A DNA stretch of 64,000 nucleotides. Source: Rhodopseudomonas boonkerdii (GTDB lineage: Bacteria; Pseudomonadota; Alphaproteobacteria; Rhizobiales; Xanthobacteraceae). The position numbers and the translations under genes were made by a program. The stretch is from positions 248,001-312,000 of the forward strand of contig NZ_CP036537.1 in NCBI RefSeq assembly GCF_021184025.1, in the 5' to 3' direction. The notes beneath the pieces were generated by a model. The model was not told where the DNA came from, did not search any database, and saw only the letters and a list, made by a program, of their open reading frames with translations. Shown here one piece after another: positions 8,187 through 17,805 of the stretch (positions within the stretch are counted from its first letter, which is position 1; each line of letters opens with the position of its first letter).

Positions 8187-8768
8187 TCACAAATGCGCGA
8201 GATAATGCGCCAGCGCCTCGATCTCCTCCTCGCTAAGCGAATAGGCGACCTCCGCCATCGCGGCCATGCCACCGCCGGCTCGCGCGCCGGATTTATAATC
8301 GCGCAACGCCTTCAACAGATAGTCCTCGCGCTGGCCGGCAATGCGCGACACCGCCTTGGTGCCGGCATAACTATCCAGATGACATGATGCACAGCGGCGA
8401 CCGGCCGCAGCTTGCTTGCCCTTCGCCGACAGATCGGAATCGTCATCGGCCTTTTTCTCCGGTGGCTGCAGCGATGCGTAGTAAGCGCCGAGATTGCGGA
8501 TGTCATTGTTGTCGAGTTGCTCGACGATCGGCTGCATCTGCTCATTCTTGCGCGTGCCGGCGCGGAAAAAGATAAGCTGCCACTGGATGAACTGGTCCGG
8601 CTGTGCGGCGAGGGAGGGCGTGTTCTCCATCTGCGATATGCCGTTCTCGCCATGGCAGCCGGTACAGAGCTCGGCTTTCTCCTTGCCGGCCGCAATGTCG
8701 GCGGCAGAGGCTTGAAGAGAACCAAGGGCAAACAGGCAAAGAGAAGTGAGAATGGATCGGGATTGCAT
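8187..8768 (-). CDS. diheme cytochrome c (c4-like)
   Basis: A 193-residue exported electron carrier. A signal peptide (MQSRSILTSLCLFALGSLQASA) precedes two cytochrome c modules with haem motifs CTGCH and CASCH. Distal Met candidates lie in MQPIVEQL and in the GGMAAMAEVAYSLSEEEIEALAHYLAHL end, typical of the cytochrome c4 layout. It lies downstream of, and on the same strand as, the PQQ-type dehydrogenase at 8950-10221, and is a likely electron acceptor for it, although repeat R2 separates the two. Confidence 0.9.
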   Translation of the reverse strand: MQSRSILTSLCLFALGSLQASAADIAAGKEKAELCTGCHGENGISQMENTPSLAAQPDQFIQWQLIFFRAGTRKNEQMQPIVEQLDNNDIRNLGAYYASLQPPEKKADDDSDLSAKGKQAAAGRRCASCHLDSYAGTKAVSRIAGQREDYLLKALRDYKSGARAGGGMAAMAEVAYSLSEEEIEALAHYLAHL

Positions 8769-8800
8769 TTCCGCATTCCGGTTTGCTCGTGTCTACACTC

Positions 8801-8902
8801 GTCATCGCGAGGAGCGAAGCGACGAAGCAATCCAGTTCTTGTTTGATTGGATTGCTTCGTCCGAACGAATTGCTGCGCAATTCGTCAGGGCTCGCAATGA
8901 CG
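8801..8902. repeat. R2 intergenic repeat
   Basis: An inverted element starting CGTCATCGCGAGGAGCGAAG and ending in the matching ...GGGCTCGCAATGACG, with an inner GAAGCAATCCAG / TGGATTGCTTC pair and a second GAATTG/CAATTC hairpin. It is the only full copy in the window and lies between the dehydrogenase and cytochrome genes. Confidence 0.75.
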
Positions 8903-8949
8903 TGGAGAGACCGGTGTGCCCGGTCTCTCGCCACACCACTCGTGTTACG

Positions 8950-10221
8950 TCACTTCGCGTAAGAGATCCGGTAAACCGCACCGGCCCAGTCATCCGCGAT
9001 CAGCAGCGAGCCATCCTTCGCCAACACCACATCGGCGGGACGGCCGAGATAACCCTGATCGCCCTCGATCCAGCCGGAGGCAAAAATCTCCTGCTTGGCA
9101 TTCTTGCCATCGGGGTCAGCGATCACACGCTTGATCCGCGCACCCTGATATTTGTGCCGGTTCCAGGAGCCGTGCTCGGCGATGAAGATGTTGTTCTTGT
9201 ACTCGGCGGGAAACATGTCGCCGGTGTAGAACTTCATGCCGAGCGGCGCCACGTGAGCGCCGAGATTGAGCACCGGTGGTGTGAATTCCGAACACTGGTG
9301 TCCCATGGCGAATTTCGGATCCGGCATGTCGCCCTGGTGACAATGCGGATAGCCGAAGTGCTCGCCGAGCCTGGTGATCATGTTGAGCTTGTCGCTCGGC
9401 AGGTCGTCGCTGATCCAGTCGCGCGCATTCTCCGTGAACCAGTATTTGCCGGTGCGCGGATCGACGTCGCCTCCGACACTGTTACGCACGCCGAGCGCCA
9501 CGATCTCGGCATTGCCGGTCTTCGGATCGACACGGCGGATCTGCGACAGCGACGTCGGCGGGATGCCGATATTGAAGGGCGGCCCGAAAGGCACATAGAA
9601 CCAGCCGTCCTTGTCGGGTGCGAGATATTTCCAGCCATGCGCGGCATAGGAGGGCATGTCGTCATAGACGACGGTCCCCTTGCCGAGATTGTCGAGATTG
9701 GCTTCCGCATTGTCGTAGCGGATCAGCTTGTCGATATCGATCACATAGAGCGCGCCGTTCTGGAATGCGATGCCGGTCGGCATCTTCATGCCCTTGAGGA
9801 CCGTCTTGACTTCTTTCTTCCCGCCCTTGTCGGTGATCGCGTAGACATTGCCGATGCCGAACGACCCCACGAACAGCGTGCCGTTATCGCCCCATGCCAT
9901 CTGCCGCGCGGCCAGCACGCCGGAGGCATAGACCTCGATCTTGAAGCCCGCCGGCAACTTGATCTTCGTCATCATGTCGGCGAGTTCTTTGTCCGAAGCA
10001 CCGGTCGGTGGGCCAGACGGCGGCGCCAGGCCTTTCTGCGCCTCGGTCTCGTCGCCGAGGAACCAGTCATCGGGCGGATTGGTCCAAAAATCCTTGGTAT
10101 CAGATTTGTAGCTCTTGAGCTTCTGCTGCGCGCTGACCTGGGCGATCCCAACAGTGGCGAGGATCACAGCGCATGCAAGAACGGATCGTGCAACAACGGA
10201 TCGATTCAGTATCGACTTCAT
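8950..10221 (-). CDS. PQQ-dependent sugar dehydrogenase (sorbosone/glucose dehydrogenase family)
   Basis: A 423-residue periplasmic six-bladed beta-propeller. I chose the ATG at 10221, which has GGGAG eight bases upstream; a GTG at 10230 would sit inside that ribosome site. The signal peptide ends near VSA/QQ. Family features are LPAGFKIEVYASGVLAARQMAWGDNGTLFVG, GVRNSVGGDVDPRTGKYWFTENARD and the C-terminal IAEHGSWNRHKYQGARIKRV and GYLGRPADVVLAKDGSLLIADDWAGAVYRI. Such enzymes oxidise aldoses or sorbosone and pass electrons to cytochromes; the diheme cytochrome downstream fits. Cofactor use and substrate are inferred from the family. Confidence 0.88.
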   Translation of the reverse strand: MKSILNRSVVARSVLACAVILATVGIAQVSAQQKLKSYKSDTKDFWTNPPDDWFLGDETEAQKGLAPPSGPPTGASDKELADMMTKIKLPAGFKIEVYASGVLAARQMAWGDNGTLFVGSFGIGNVYAITDKGGKKEVKTVLKGMKMPTGIAFQNGALYVIDIDKLIRYDNAEANLDNLGKGTVVYDDMPSYAAHGWKYLAPDKDGWFYVPFGPPFNIGIPPTSLSQIRRVDPKTGNAEIVALGVRNSVGGDVDPRTGKYWFTENARDWISDDLPSDKLNMITRLGEHFGYPHCHQGDMPDPKFAMGHQCSEFTPPVLNLGAHVAPLGMKFYTGDMFPAEYKNNIFIAEHGSWNRHKYQGARIKRVIADPDGKNAKQEIFASGWIEGDQGYLGRPADVVLAKDGSLLIADDWAGAVYRISYAK

Positions 10222-10422
10222 CGCGTTCACTCCCTGTGCAGCGAGTTGAGGCTGCTATGTTTTATGATCGTTCGAGACGAACTTTATTGGTCTGCTAATT
10301 GAAGTAGACGAGGGGATGCTAGCACAAATGTCGCAGGTGGAAAGTGCAACTATGCAGCAACACGCGTCTGACGCGCGCGCGTTTTGTTAGTTGCGATGCG
10401 AATGCGAGGTGCGATGCACGAG

Positions 10423-10560
10423 CCCTCATGGTGAGGAGGCCTAGCGGCGCAATTGCGCCGCTGACAGCGCCGTCTCGAACCATGAGATGGCTTGGCTCCG
10501 AGTGCATACCCATGCTCCGAGACGCGCGCTTTGCGCGCTCCTCAGGATGACGGCGGAGTC
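10423..10560 (+). repeat. R1 repeat, copy 2 (orientation 1, long tip)
   Basis: Same ends as the copy at 7957, but the first inner hairpin is extended by the perfect 20-bp palindrome at 10443-10462 (AGCGGCGC/GCGCCGCT around AATT). The gap 10222-10572 otherwise holds only the presumed upstream region of the dehydrogenase, where I recognise no specific motif. Confidence 0.88.
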
Positions 10561-10572
10561 GAAAAGGAGACC

Positions 10573-11028
10573 CTACAGGCTGCCCTTGCTCAAATAGCGC
10601 CATGCAATCGCCAGCACCACGAGTCCGATGAAGATCAGCGCCACCGGCAGCTTCTTCTTTTCACGCGGCGGCGGCGTGTTGGGCTTGATGCGGCGGAAAG
10701 GCGTAACGTTGTCGCGATGGTTCTGATTGTTGTCGGACATGAGCTTCGATTTCGGAGAAGGCGCGATTACCGGCGCGGTGCCGGTGCCGCCCATGCGGGC
10801 GTAGTAATGGCGATAGACGGTCTGGATGGTCGCCTCTGCCGCTGCGGATTCGGACTGTCTGCCACGGGCAGCCATCGCAAGATAGCCGGCGAAGAAGGTC
10901 TGGGCTTCCTGGGGCAGGGCATCGACGCTGTTGAGTTTCGACATCATCAGCCAGGTCGCAAAATCGGCCCGCGCCTCGTCATTGGCACGCCTGGCGATCT
11001 CCAGATTGGAATCCGTAGTCGACGGCAT
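10573..11028 (-). CDS. hypothetical protein with C-terminal membrane anchor
   Basis: A 151-residue protein I cannot assign. The start MPSTTDSNLEIARRAN is preferred to the longer frame because the extra 13 residues lack a ribosome site. Residues 1-75 look helical (ADFATWLMMSKLNSVDALPQEAQTFFAGYLAMAARG). A polar Pro/Lys/Asn-rich stretch follows, and the end is one hydrophobic segment (LPVALIFIGLVVLAIAWRYL) with a short basic-serine tail, so it is probably tail-anchored with the N-terminus in the cytoplasm. It is a single gene between R1 and tRNA-Gly. Confidence 0.7.
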   Translation of the reverse strand: MPSTTDSNLEIARRANDEARADFATWLMMSKLNSVDALPQEAQTFFAGYLAMAARGRQSESAAAEATIQTVYRHYYARMGGTGTAPVIAPSPKSKLMSDNNQNHRDNVTPFRRIKPNTPPPREKKKLPVALIFIGLVVLAIAWRYLSKGSL

Positions 11029-11172
11029 TTTCGTCTCACACCCGTATACGGCAGATTGTCTGCGCAACCTCGCCTGAATTCAAGCAAGATGGATCAACGC
11101 GCGACAATACGGCCGCATGGCGGCATCTTTCAGAGAAAGAAGACGAACGAGAGGATTCCGGAGCGGAAATTC

Positions 11173-11247
<75 letters not shown>

Positions 11248-11542
11248 ATCCGAGAAGCGGCAGCGCGTGCGCCGCCGACGCGCGGACATATGCCAAAAGC
11301 CGGCGGCGATTGCAACAGAAAGACGAAGGATTGCACCAAGTTCCGTTAATGGACTTTTCCGCCGGTTTTGACCCGTCAAACCTTCAAATCGCTGCAAGAA
11401 TCGCCTGATAACGACCGACCGCGGCGTCCCGCGGCAATGCGGCCGTTTCGGCCCGATTGCAAATTACTGCCACGGACGCCATTTAATGCGCTTCGGGCGT
11501 GCTAGAAGCGCGCAGAAATTCCCGGCCACAGGTGAGGTTGAC

Positions 11543-12481
11543 GTGACCATCATGGAACAGGGCGGCGCCAAGCCGCCGCAGGCAGAATCGTCGCCGCAGG
11601 CGGGGGGCGCCCTCATCAAGGACACCACCACCCGCACCTTCATGCAGGATGTGATCGAGGAATCGAAGCGTCAGCCGGTACTGATCGACTTCTGGGCGCC
11701 CTGGTGCGGCCCATGCCGGCAGCTGACGCCGATCATCGAGAAGGCCGTTACCGCCGCCAAGGGGCGGGTCAAACTGGTGAAGATGAATATCGACGAGAAT
11801 CCAGAGATCCCCGGTCAGATGGGTATCCAGTCGATTCCGGCCGTGATCGCCTTTGTCGATGGCCGCCCGGCCGATGGCTTCATGGGCGCCGTGCCCGAGA
11901 GCCAGGTCAACGCCTTCATCGACAAACTCACCGCCGGTCGTCCCGGCGCCGAGCCGACCACCGCCGAACTGCTGGAGGAGGCCGCCGGGCTGCTCGCCGA
12001 AGGCGATCCGGCCACCGCGGCTACGATCTATGGCGAAATCATCGCCGGCGACGCCGGCAATATTGCCGCCATCGCCGGACTGGCGGATTGTTATGTCGCC
12101 ACCGATGCCATCGAGCAGGCCAAGCAGACATTGGAGCTGGTTCCTGCTGCGAAGCGCGAAGATGCGGCGGTGAAGGCCGTGCAGGCCAAGATCGATTTGG
12201 TTGAACAGGCCAGCGCCCTCGGCCCGGTCACCGAGCTGGAAGCCAGGGTTGCCGCCGACCCGCTCGATCATCAGGCCCGTTTCGATCTGGCAGTGGCGCT
12301 GAACGGCGCCGGCCAGCGCGAGCCGGCGACCAGTCATCTGCTCGAAATCGTCAAGCGCGACCGGAAGTGGAACGACGACGGCGCCCGCAAACAGCTGCTG
12401 CAATTCTTCGAGGCCTGGGGCCCGACGGACGAGGCAACGGTTGACGGCCGCCGGCGGTTGTCGACTATCCTGTTCGCGTAA
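11543..12481 (+). CDS. thioredoxin-like co-chaperone (YbbN/CnoX type)
   Basis: A 312-residue cytoplasmic protein. The GTG at 11543 has AGGTGAGG at good spacing; an ATG at 11552 is the alternative. Residues about 25-130 are a thioredoxin domain with an intact WAPWCGPC active site and the cis-Pro segment IQSIPAVIAF. The C-terminal half is TPR-like helical repeats (LAEGDPATAATIYGEIIAGDAGN, DPLDHQARFDLAVALNGAG), the YbbN/CnoX architecture that holds oxidised clients for chaperones. The next gene starts 29 bp downstream, so it probably heads an operon with the Lon-domain and Trm112-like genes. Confidence 0.9.
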   Translation: MTIMEQGGAKPPQAESSPQAGGALIKDTTTRTFMQDVIEESKRQPVLIDFWAPWCGPCRQLTPIIEKAVTAAKGRVKLVKMNIDENPEIPGQMGIQSIPAVIAFVDGRPADGFMGAVPESQVNAFIDKLTAGRPGAEPTTAELLEEAAGLLAEGDPATAATIYGEIIAGDAGNIAAIAGLADCYVATDAIEQAKQTLELVPAAKREDAAVKAVQAKIDLVEQASALGPVTELEARVAADPLDHQARFDLAVALNGAGQREPATSHLLEIVKRDRKWNDDGARKQLLQFFEAWGPTDEATVDGRRRLSTILFA

Positions 12482-12510
12482 CCGCCTCTATCGGCGAAGC
12501 GAGGCCGGAC

Positions 12511-13185
12511 ATGCCCATCAATGCCGACTATCGCGGCCCGGCCGAACTGCCGGAAGTGATCCCGGTCTTCCCGCTGCCCGGCGCGCTATTGCTGCCCCGC
12601 GGCCAGATGCCGCTCAATATTTTCGAGCAACGCTATCTCGCCATGGTGGACGACGCCTTCCGCGACGGCCACCGGCTGATCGGCATGATCCAGCCGGCTG
12701 CCGCCCACCCGCCCGAAGAGGCCAAGCCCGCGCTGTTCCGCGTCGGCTGCGTCGGCCGCATCACCCAGCTCGCGGAATCCGGCGACGGCCGCTATATCCT
12801 CGAACTCACCGGCGTGTCGCGCTTCGAAGTGATCGAGGAATTGTCAGTCTTGACACCGTATCGCCAGTGCAAGGTGGACTACTTCCCCTATGTCGACGAT
12901 TTCACGGCCCGCAAGGGCGAGGAAAATGTCGACCGCGACACGCTGCTGGCGACGCTGAACGATTTCCTGAAAGTGAACAATCTCAAGGTCGACTGGGAAG
13001 GCATCCACAAGGCGCCGAACGAGGCGCTGGTGAATGCGCTGGCGATGATGTCGCCTTACGGCCCGCCGGAGAAACAGGCGATGCTCGAAGCGCCGGACCT
13101 GAAGACCCGCGCCGAGATCCTGATCGCCATCACCGAGATGGATCTCGCCAAGAAACGCACCACCGGCGATCCGCCGCTGCAATGA
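12511..13185 (+). CDS. LON peptidase substrate-binding domain protein
   Basis: A 224-residue protein consisting only of the N-terminal (LAN) domain of Lon: [30 protein letters not shown] and [29 protein letters not shown]. No ATPase or protease domain follows, which is normal for this stand-alone family. It may bind unfolded or degradation-bound proteins, but the function is not established. It lies second in the thioredoxin, Lon-domain, Trm112-like run. Confidence 0.9.
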   Translation: MPINADYRGPAELPEVIPVFPLPGALLLPRGQMPLNIFEQRYLAMVDDAFRDGHRLIGMIQPAAAHPPEEAKPALFRVGCVGRITQLAESGDGRYILELTGVSRFEVIEELSVLTPYRQCKVDYFPYVDDFTARKGEENVDRDTLLATLNDFLKVNNLKVDWEGIHKAPNEALVNALAMMSPYGPPEKQAMLEAPDLKTRAEILIAITEMDLAKKRTTGDPPLQ

Positions 13186-13198
13186 TCCGGAGTTTCCG

Positions 13199-13393
13199 AT
13201 GAACGCCCCGACTGAACGCCAGGACGGTACCGACCCCAAACTGCTGGAAATTCTGGTGTGCCCGGTAACCAAGGGACAGCTCGAATTCGACGTTGACCGT
13301 CAGGAGCTGATTTCGCGCCAGGCCAAGCTGGCCTATCCGATCCGCGACGGCATTCCGATCATGCTGCCGGAAGAGGCGCGGAAGATCGATTGA
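13199..13393 (+). CDS. Trm112 family / UPF0434 protein
   Basis: A 64-residue protein with the Trm112-like fold: [35 protein letters not shown]. Only one Cys (in CPVTK) remains of the usual zinc-binding set, as in many bacterial members. In eukaryotes and archaea Trm112 activates methyltransferases; a bacterial role is unproven. The ATG lies 13 bp after the Lon-domain gene, which suggests cotranscription. Confidence 0.88.
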   Translation: MNAPTERQDGTDPKLLEILVCPVTKGQLEFDVDRQELISRQAKLAYPIRDGIPIMLPEEARKID

Positions 13394-13400
13394 AACTCCA

Positions 13401-13500
13401 TCCCTCATGGTGAGGAGGCGCGAAGCGCCGTCTCGAACCATGGGTTGGCTTGCCTCGAGTTCGGGGCCATCCTTCGAGACGCATGCCTGCAGCATTCTCC
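13401..13500 (+). repeat. R1 repeat, copy 3 (orientation 1, right half altered)
   Basis: The left half is standard (CCCTCATGGTGAGGAGGCGC). The right half has GACGCATGCCTGCAGCATTC in place of the usual GC hairpin and then runs into tail module T1. This begins the gene-free block 13394-13789, which is filled by four repeat modules. Confidence 0.75.
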
Positions 13501-13590
13501 TCAGAGTCTGACTCATAAAGCGGTCTGGGGCGCTTTTCGACTGCTTTTGCTCGGGACAAAGCCGCGTTCAACTCAGTATCACGCTTCTCC
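13501..13590 (-). repeat. R1 tail module T1, inverted copy
   Basis: Reverse complement of the segment at 8076-8160: AGAGTCTGACTCATAAAGCG, then CTTTTGCTCGGGACAAAGCC, then a diverged end leading into the next R1. Confidence 0.7.
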
Positions 13591-13706
13591 GCCCCTCATC
13601 CTGAGGAGCCGCGTAGCGGCGTCTCGAAGGATGGCCGCACACTCCGAGCCAGGCGAGCTCATGGTTCGAGACGGCGCTGCGCGCCTCCTCACCATGAGGG
13701 ACAGAG
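13591..13706 (-). repeat. R1 repeat, copy 4 (orientation 2)
   Basis: Starts CCCCTCATCCTGAGGAGCCG and ends CTCCTCACCATGAGGGACAG, the reverse order of copy 1, with both inner GC hairpins intact. Confidence 0.88.
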
Positions 13707-13780
13707 TCTGTTGGCTCCGTCTGGGCGACCAGCAGCGCCAAACTATTGACTGCATTTCCAGTCAGACACTCAGGATGAAA
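13707..13780 (-). repeat. R1-associated tail module T2, inverted copy
   Basis: Contains GGCGACCAGCAGCGCCAAAC and CATTTCCAGTCAGACACTCA. Its reverse complement matches 40604-40684, again abutting an R1 copy. Confidence 0.65.
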
Positions 13781-13789
13781 GGTGGAGAG

Positions 13790-15010
13790 CTAAATCGCCT
13801 CGCCCTTCAGCAGCCTTGGCACTTCTCCCGACAAACCCGCCGCCTGCTTGATGAAGGCCCCCTTCAGCGGCGGCAGGCGATCGACGATGCCGAGACCGAT
13901 ATCGCGAATGCTGCGCACGAAGGGCAGGTCGTTCGAGAACATGAAATTCAGCACATTGGTTGCGAGCCCCATGCTCATGGTGTCGAAGCGACGCCAGCGC
14001 TGATAGCGCTCCAGCACATCGGCCTGACCGAAATCCATCCCGAGCCGGGCGGCATCGACGATCGTTTCCGCCAGCGCGGCGACATCCTTCAGACCCATAT
14101 TGAGCCCCTGTCCTGCGATGGGGTGGATCACATGGGCGGCGTCGCCGATCAGCGCAAGGCGTTCGCCGATGAAGGAGCGCGCGACGAAATAGCCGAGCGG
14201 GAAAGCGCGCGGTTTATCGAGCGCCTTCACCTCGCCGAGATGCAGGCCGAAACGGCGCTCCAGCTCCGTATGAAATTCGTCATCCGGCAGCGCGACGATG
14301 CGCTCCGCATCCCTGCGCTTCTCCGTCCATACCAACGACGAACGATTGCCCCTCAGCGGCAGGATCGCGAACGGACCCGCAGGCAAAAAGTGTTCTTCCG
14401 CGCGGCCTTCGTGATCACGCTCGTGGCCCACGGTCACGACGATGCCGGACTGGTCATAATCCCAGCCATGAGTCGCAATCCCTGCGCGCTCGCGCAGTTT
14501 CGATCGCGCACCATCGGCCGCCACCAGCAAGGCGGCCCCGATCACGCTGCCGTCGCCCAGCGTGACGCTGACGCCGTCCGGCCGCGTATCGAAGCTCGCG
14601 ACGGCTGTCGCACGCAGATCGATGCCCGCCGCCTCGGTGTGCAGCACCAGCTCATCGATCAGCCGGCGATTTTCCACCATATGGGCGAACGGTTCGCCGG
14701 GCTCGACCTCGCCGGCAAAGGTCAGGAAGGTCGGCCGTGTGGCGTCATCGACCTTCGAATCCGTCACCACCATATCGAGGATCGGCTGTGACTCCGCGGC
14801 CACCGCGTCCCACACCCCGATCGCGCCGAACATCCGCCGGCAGGCCGCAACAATGGCCGAGGCGCGCGGATCGCGGCTCGGCCGCGTCGCCAGCGCGGGA
14901 TCGGCGACCACCACCGGCACATCCGGTCCCAGCCCTTGGCGCAGCGCTAGCGCCAGCGCCAGACCCGCGAAGGCCCCGCCGCCGATGACAATGCCTTTTG
15001 GTGCCGCCAT
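13790..15010 (-). CDS. UbiH/UbiF/COQ6 family FAD-dependent hydroxylase
   Basis: A 406-residue flavoprotein monooxygenase, most likely a ubiquinone ring hydroxylase. The start MAAPKGIVIGGG puts the FAD-binding GGGAFAGLALALAL at the N-terminus; the in-frame extension to 15310 has no family features. Other motifs are DPRASAI (where the family has D/SxRxxAI), VAADGARSKLRERAG (DG motif) and LIGDAAHVIHPIAGQGLNMGLKD (GD motif binding the ribityl chain). Which ring carbon it hydroxylates cannot be read from sequence. It is convergent with the Trm112-like gene and divergent from tesB. Confidence 0.92.
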   Translation of the reverse strand: MAAPKGIVIGGGAFAGLALALALRQGLGPDVPVVVADPALATRPSRDPRASAIVAACRRMFGAIGVWDAVAAESQPILDMVVTDSKVDDATRPTFLTFAGEVEPGEPFAHMVENRRLIDELVLHTEAAGIDLRATAVASFDTRPDGVSVTLGDGSVIGAALLVAADGARSKLRERAGIATHGWDYDQSGIVVTVGHERDHEGRAEEHFLPAGPFAILPLRGNRSSLVWTEKRRDAERIVALPDDEFHTELERRFGLHLGEVKALDKPRAFPLGYFVARSFIGERLALIGDAAHVIHPIAGQGLNMGLKDVAALAETIVDAARLGMDFGQADVLERYQRWRRFDTMSMGLATNVLNFMFSNDLPFVRSIRDIGLGIVDRLPPLKGAFIKQAAGLSGEVPRLLKGEAI

Positions 15011-15161
15011 GATACCCGTTCCCGCTGTTGCCACGCGCTTATAGCTGGGCGAAACAGGAATGCGAAACAAGGCAGGAAAGCCGGAACATGGAGACCATGA
15101 TCTGGATCGTCCGGCCTTGGTAAATCGACCGTCACGCAGCCGCCGCACGAAAGACGCCGCC

Positions 15162-16037
15162 ATGTCCAGGAGCCTGATCGACCTGATCGACATTCTCGAT
15201 CTCGAGACCCTCGAAGTGAACATGTTCCGCGGCCGCAGCCCGAAGACGCGCTGGCAGCGCGTGTTCGGCGGCCAGGTGATCGGCCAGGCGCTGGTGGCCT
15301 CGGTGCGCACTGTCGAAGGCCGTATGCCGCATTCGCTGCATTGCTATTTCATCCTGCCCGGCGATCCGCAGATCCCGATCATCTACGAGGTCGAGCGCCT
15401 GCGTGACGGCAAGAGCTATTCGACCCGCCGCGTCACCGCGATCCAGCACGGCCACGCCATCTTCTCCATGATGGTTTCGTTCCACGCCGAGGAAGAAGAC
15501 AGCTTCCATCATTTCGATCCGATGCCGGACGTGCCGCCGCCCGACAAATTGTCTGCGGAAGAGCTGGCAAAGGACCCGATCATCGAAAAGATGCCGGATT
15601 ACATCCGCCGCTATTACGAGAGCGATCGCCCGATCGAGCTGCGCCCGGTGGAATTCAAGCGCTATGCCGGCGAGAAGATTCCGGACGGCCGCATCAATTT
15701 CTGGATTCGCACCGCCGCCAAGCTGCCGGACGATCCGGCTTTGCATATGTGCGCGCTCGCTTATGCGTCGGATTTTTCGTTGCTCGATTCCATCATGTCT
15801 CGCTATGGCCGCACGCTGTTTGACGGTCAGGCCATGGCGGCGAGTCTCGACCATGCGATGTGGTTTCACCGTCCGTTCCGCGCCGACGAATGGCTGCTCT
15901 ACAGCCAGGATTCGCCAAGCGCCCAGAACGGCCGCGGCCTTGCCCGCGGCATGATCTTCAAGCCCGACGGCACGCTGGTCGCATCCGTCGCGCAGGAAGG
16001 CTCGGTGCGGGAGCGCCGCGAAAAACCGAAGAGCTGA
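15162..16037 (+). CDS. tesB: acyl-CoA thioesterase II
   Basis: A 291-residue double hot-dog thioesterase. The ATG at 15162 gives the family start (MSRSLIDLIDILDLETLEVNMFRG); the longer frame from 15060 overlaps the divergent promoter region. Motifs include RVFGGQVIGQALVASVRTV, HSLHCYFILPGDPQIPIIYEVER and, in the second domain, ASDFSLLDSIM (catalytic Asp) and SLDHAMWFHRPFRADEWLLY. It hydrolyses medium- to long-chain acyl-CoAs in the cytoplasm. A single-gene unit is likely, with repeat R5 downstream. Confidence 0.95.
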   Translation: MSRSLIDLIDILDLETLEVNMFRGRSPKTRWQRVFGGQVIGQALVASVRTVEGRMPHSLHCYFILPGDPQIPIIYEVERLRDGKSYSTRRVTAIQHGHAIFSMMVSFHAEEEDSFHHFDPMPDVPPPDKLSAEELAKDPIIEKMPDYIRRYYESDRPIELRPVEFKRYAGEKIPDGRINFWIRTAAKLPDDPALHMCALAYASDFSLLDSIMSRYGRTLFDGQAMAASLDHAMWFHRPFRADEWLLYSQDSPSAQNGRGLARGMIFKPDGTLVASVAQEGSVRERREKPKS

Positions 16038-16051
16038 GACAGACGATCTCA

Positions 16052-16087
16052 CGTCCCGGACGCGATACAGCGCGCAGCGTCCGGGAC
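16052..16087. repeat. R5 short palindromic repeat, copy 1
   Basis: CGTCCCGGACGCGATACAGC followed by GCGCAGCGTCCGGGACA: the arms TGTCCCGGACGC/GCGTCCGGGACA almost match perfectly. A related copy lies at 46406-46454. It may act as the tesB terminator. Confidence 0.7.
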
Positions 16088-16136
16088 ACAAGCCAATCAC
16101 ACGCAGATGATCGATAATCTTCGCGGAGAAGTACCT

Positions 16137-16433
16137 ATGCCTTATGTGATCGAAACCTGGGACAAGCCCGGCAGCCAGGCCCTCCGCGCCGAGCATCGCC
16201 CGGCCCATTTGGCTTTCCTGGCCGAGCACGCGAAGAAGCTGCTTGCCTGCGGCGCCAAGCTGCACGACGACGGCAGCGATCTCGGCGGCGGCATCTATGT
16301 ACTGGACACCGAGGATCGCGCCGAGGCCGAAGCCTTCATCGCCGCCGATCCTTTCACCAAGGCCGAGCTGTTTGAACGCGTCAGCATCGTGCGGCAGCGT
16401 CGGGCCTATGTGGGCGGCGTGTGCTTGTTGTGA
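16137..16433 (+). CDS. YciI family protein
   Basis: A 98-residue ferredoxin-like alpha+beta protein. The ATG at 16137 has GGAGAAG upstream. The conserved His and Asp of the YciI family appear as EHRPAHLAFL and the FIAADPFTKAELFERVSIVRQRR end. Family members are small dimers of uncertain enzymatic function. It is preceded by repeat R5 and followed by the first P-II gene after a 184-bp gap. Confidence 0.88.
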   Translation: MPYVIETWDKPGSQALRAEHRPAHLAFLAEHAKKLLACGAKLHDDGSDLGGGIYVLDTEDRAEAEAFIAADPFTKAELFERVSIVRQRRAYVGGVCLL

Positions 16434-16575
16434 AGAAACAGCGGACCCGCAGCCGCTGGATAGGTTGAGCGCAGCGATATTCTCGCGGGCTTCACCACGC
16501 CTCAACGATACAGCTCTGGGGCTCTCGCGCCTCTGTGACACATCCTGCGATGCCCTATGGCAATGCGTCGCATGA

Positions 16576-16956
<381 letters not shown>

Positions 16957-17266
16957 CCGCACGAGCGCCCTTCCGATCGGAAGAACGCGCCGAAGAGCTC
17001 AACTGGTTGAACGCTTGCAGCCCTGCCCGCATGGGCTGAATGGGCCTCCAAATTAGACATTTCCAGGCTATCTGCCCGAAATCTGCGTGGCGGAATACCG
17101 CTCTCTTGCCTCGTGCCTGAGCATGATTTTGTCGATACTCTGTCATGCTTTCGTTTTAGGCAGCATTGATTAGACTTTAAGCGCGGCCGAATAGCGCACC
17201 TTGAGTCGGTCTGCCCATGTCGCGAAAAGCGGGGGATTCATAAAACGTTAGCGGTCTCGGCCCGGT
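16957..17266. other. non-coding spacer between the two P-II genes
   Basis: No gene and no amtB remnant is visible. It holds a 12-bp palindrome TTCCGATCGGAA near 16973-16984 just after the first P-II stop codon, which is a possible transcription end, and an inverted pair GCATGA...TCATGC around 17122-17147. GCGCACC-N7-GGTCTG near 17196 is only a weak resemblance to an NtrC half-site pair. Confidence 0.5.
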
Positions 17267-17282
17267 TGGCACGGCATTTGAT
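17267..17282 (+). promoter_or_regulatory. sigma-54 promoter for glnK-amtB
   Basis: TGGCACGGCATTTGAT matches the -24/-12 consensus TGGCACG-N4-TTGCW with one change (TTGA for TTGC) and correct GG-to-G spacing. It lies about 105 bp upstream of the glnK start. NtrC-activated, nitrogen-limitation expression of glnK-amtB is standard in this group. Confidence 0.8.
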
Positions 17283-17370
17283 TCTACTGGCCTTGGCTGT
17301 GGCCGCGTTGTGAATTTCTCCGCGTGGTGAAACCTCAGTCGAGATCGCCCGGCCATTCAGTCGGGCCTAA

Positions 17371-17724
<354 letters not shown>

Positions 17725-17805
17725 GCGCCTGCATCCCGGCCAAGCAATTCAGACAAACTTCCTCTCAACGCTCACCTCTTTTTTCTTTACTCAGGAGTCA
17801 AACAC

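Noticed and set aside
8746-10302. 518-residue plus-strand open frame
   Set aside because: It is antisense to the PQQ-type dehydrogenase, which has a signal peptide, ribosome site and family motifs; this frame has only low-complexity Arg/Asp/His-rich sequence typical of a GC-rich shadow.
12441-13202. 253-residue plus-strand open frame overlapping the Lon-domain gene
   Set aside because: Out-of-frame shadow of 12511-13185, very Arg/Pro-rich.
13445-14791. 448-residue plus-strand open frame
   Set aside because: Runs through R1 repeats and antisense of the UbiH-type gene; no domain or ribosome site.
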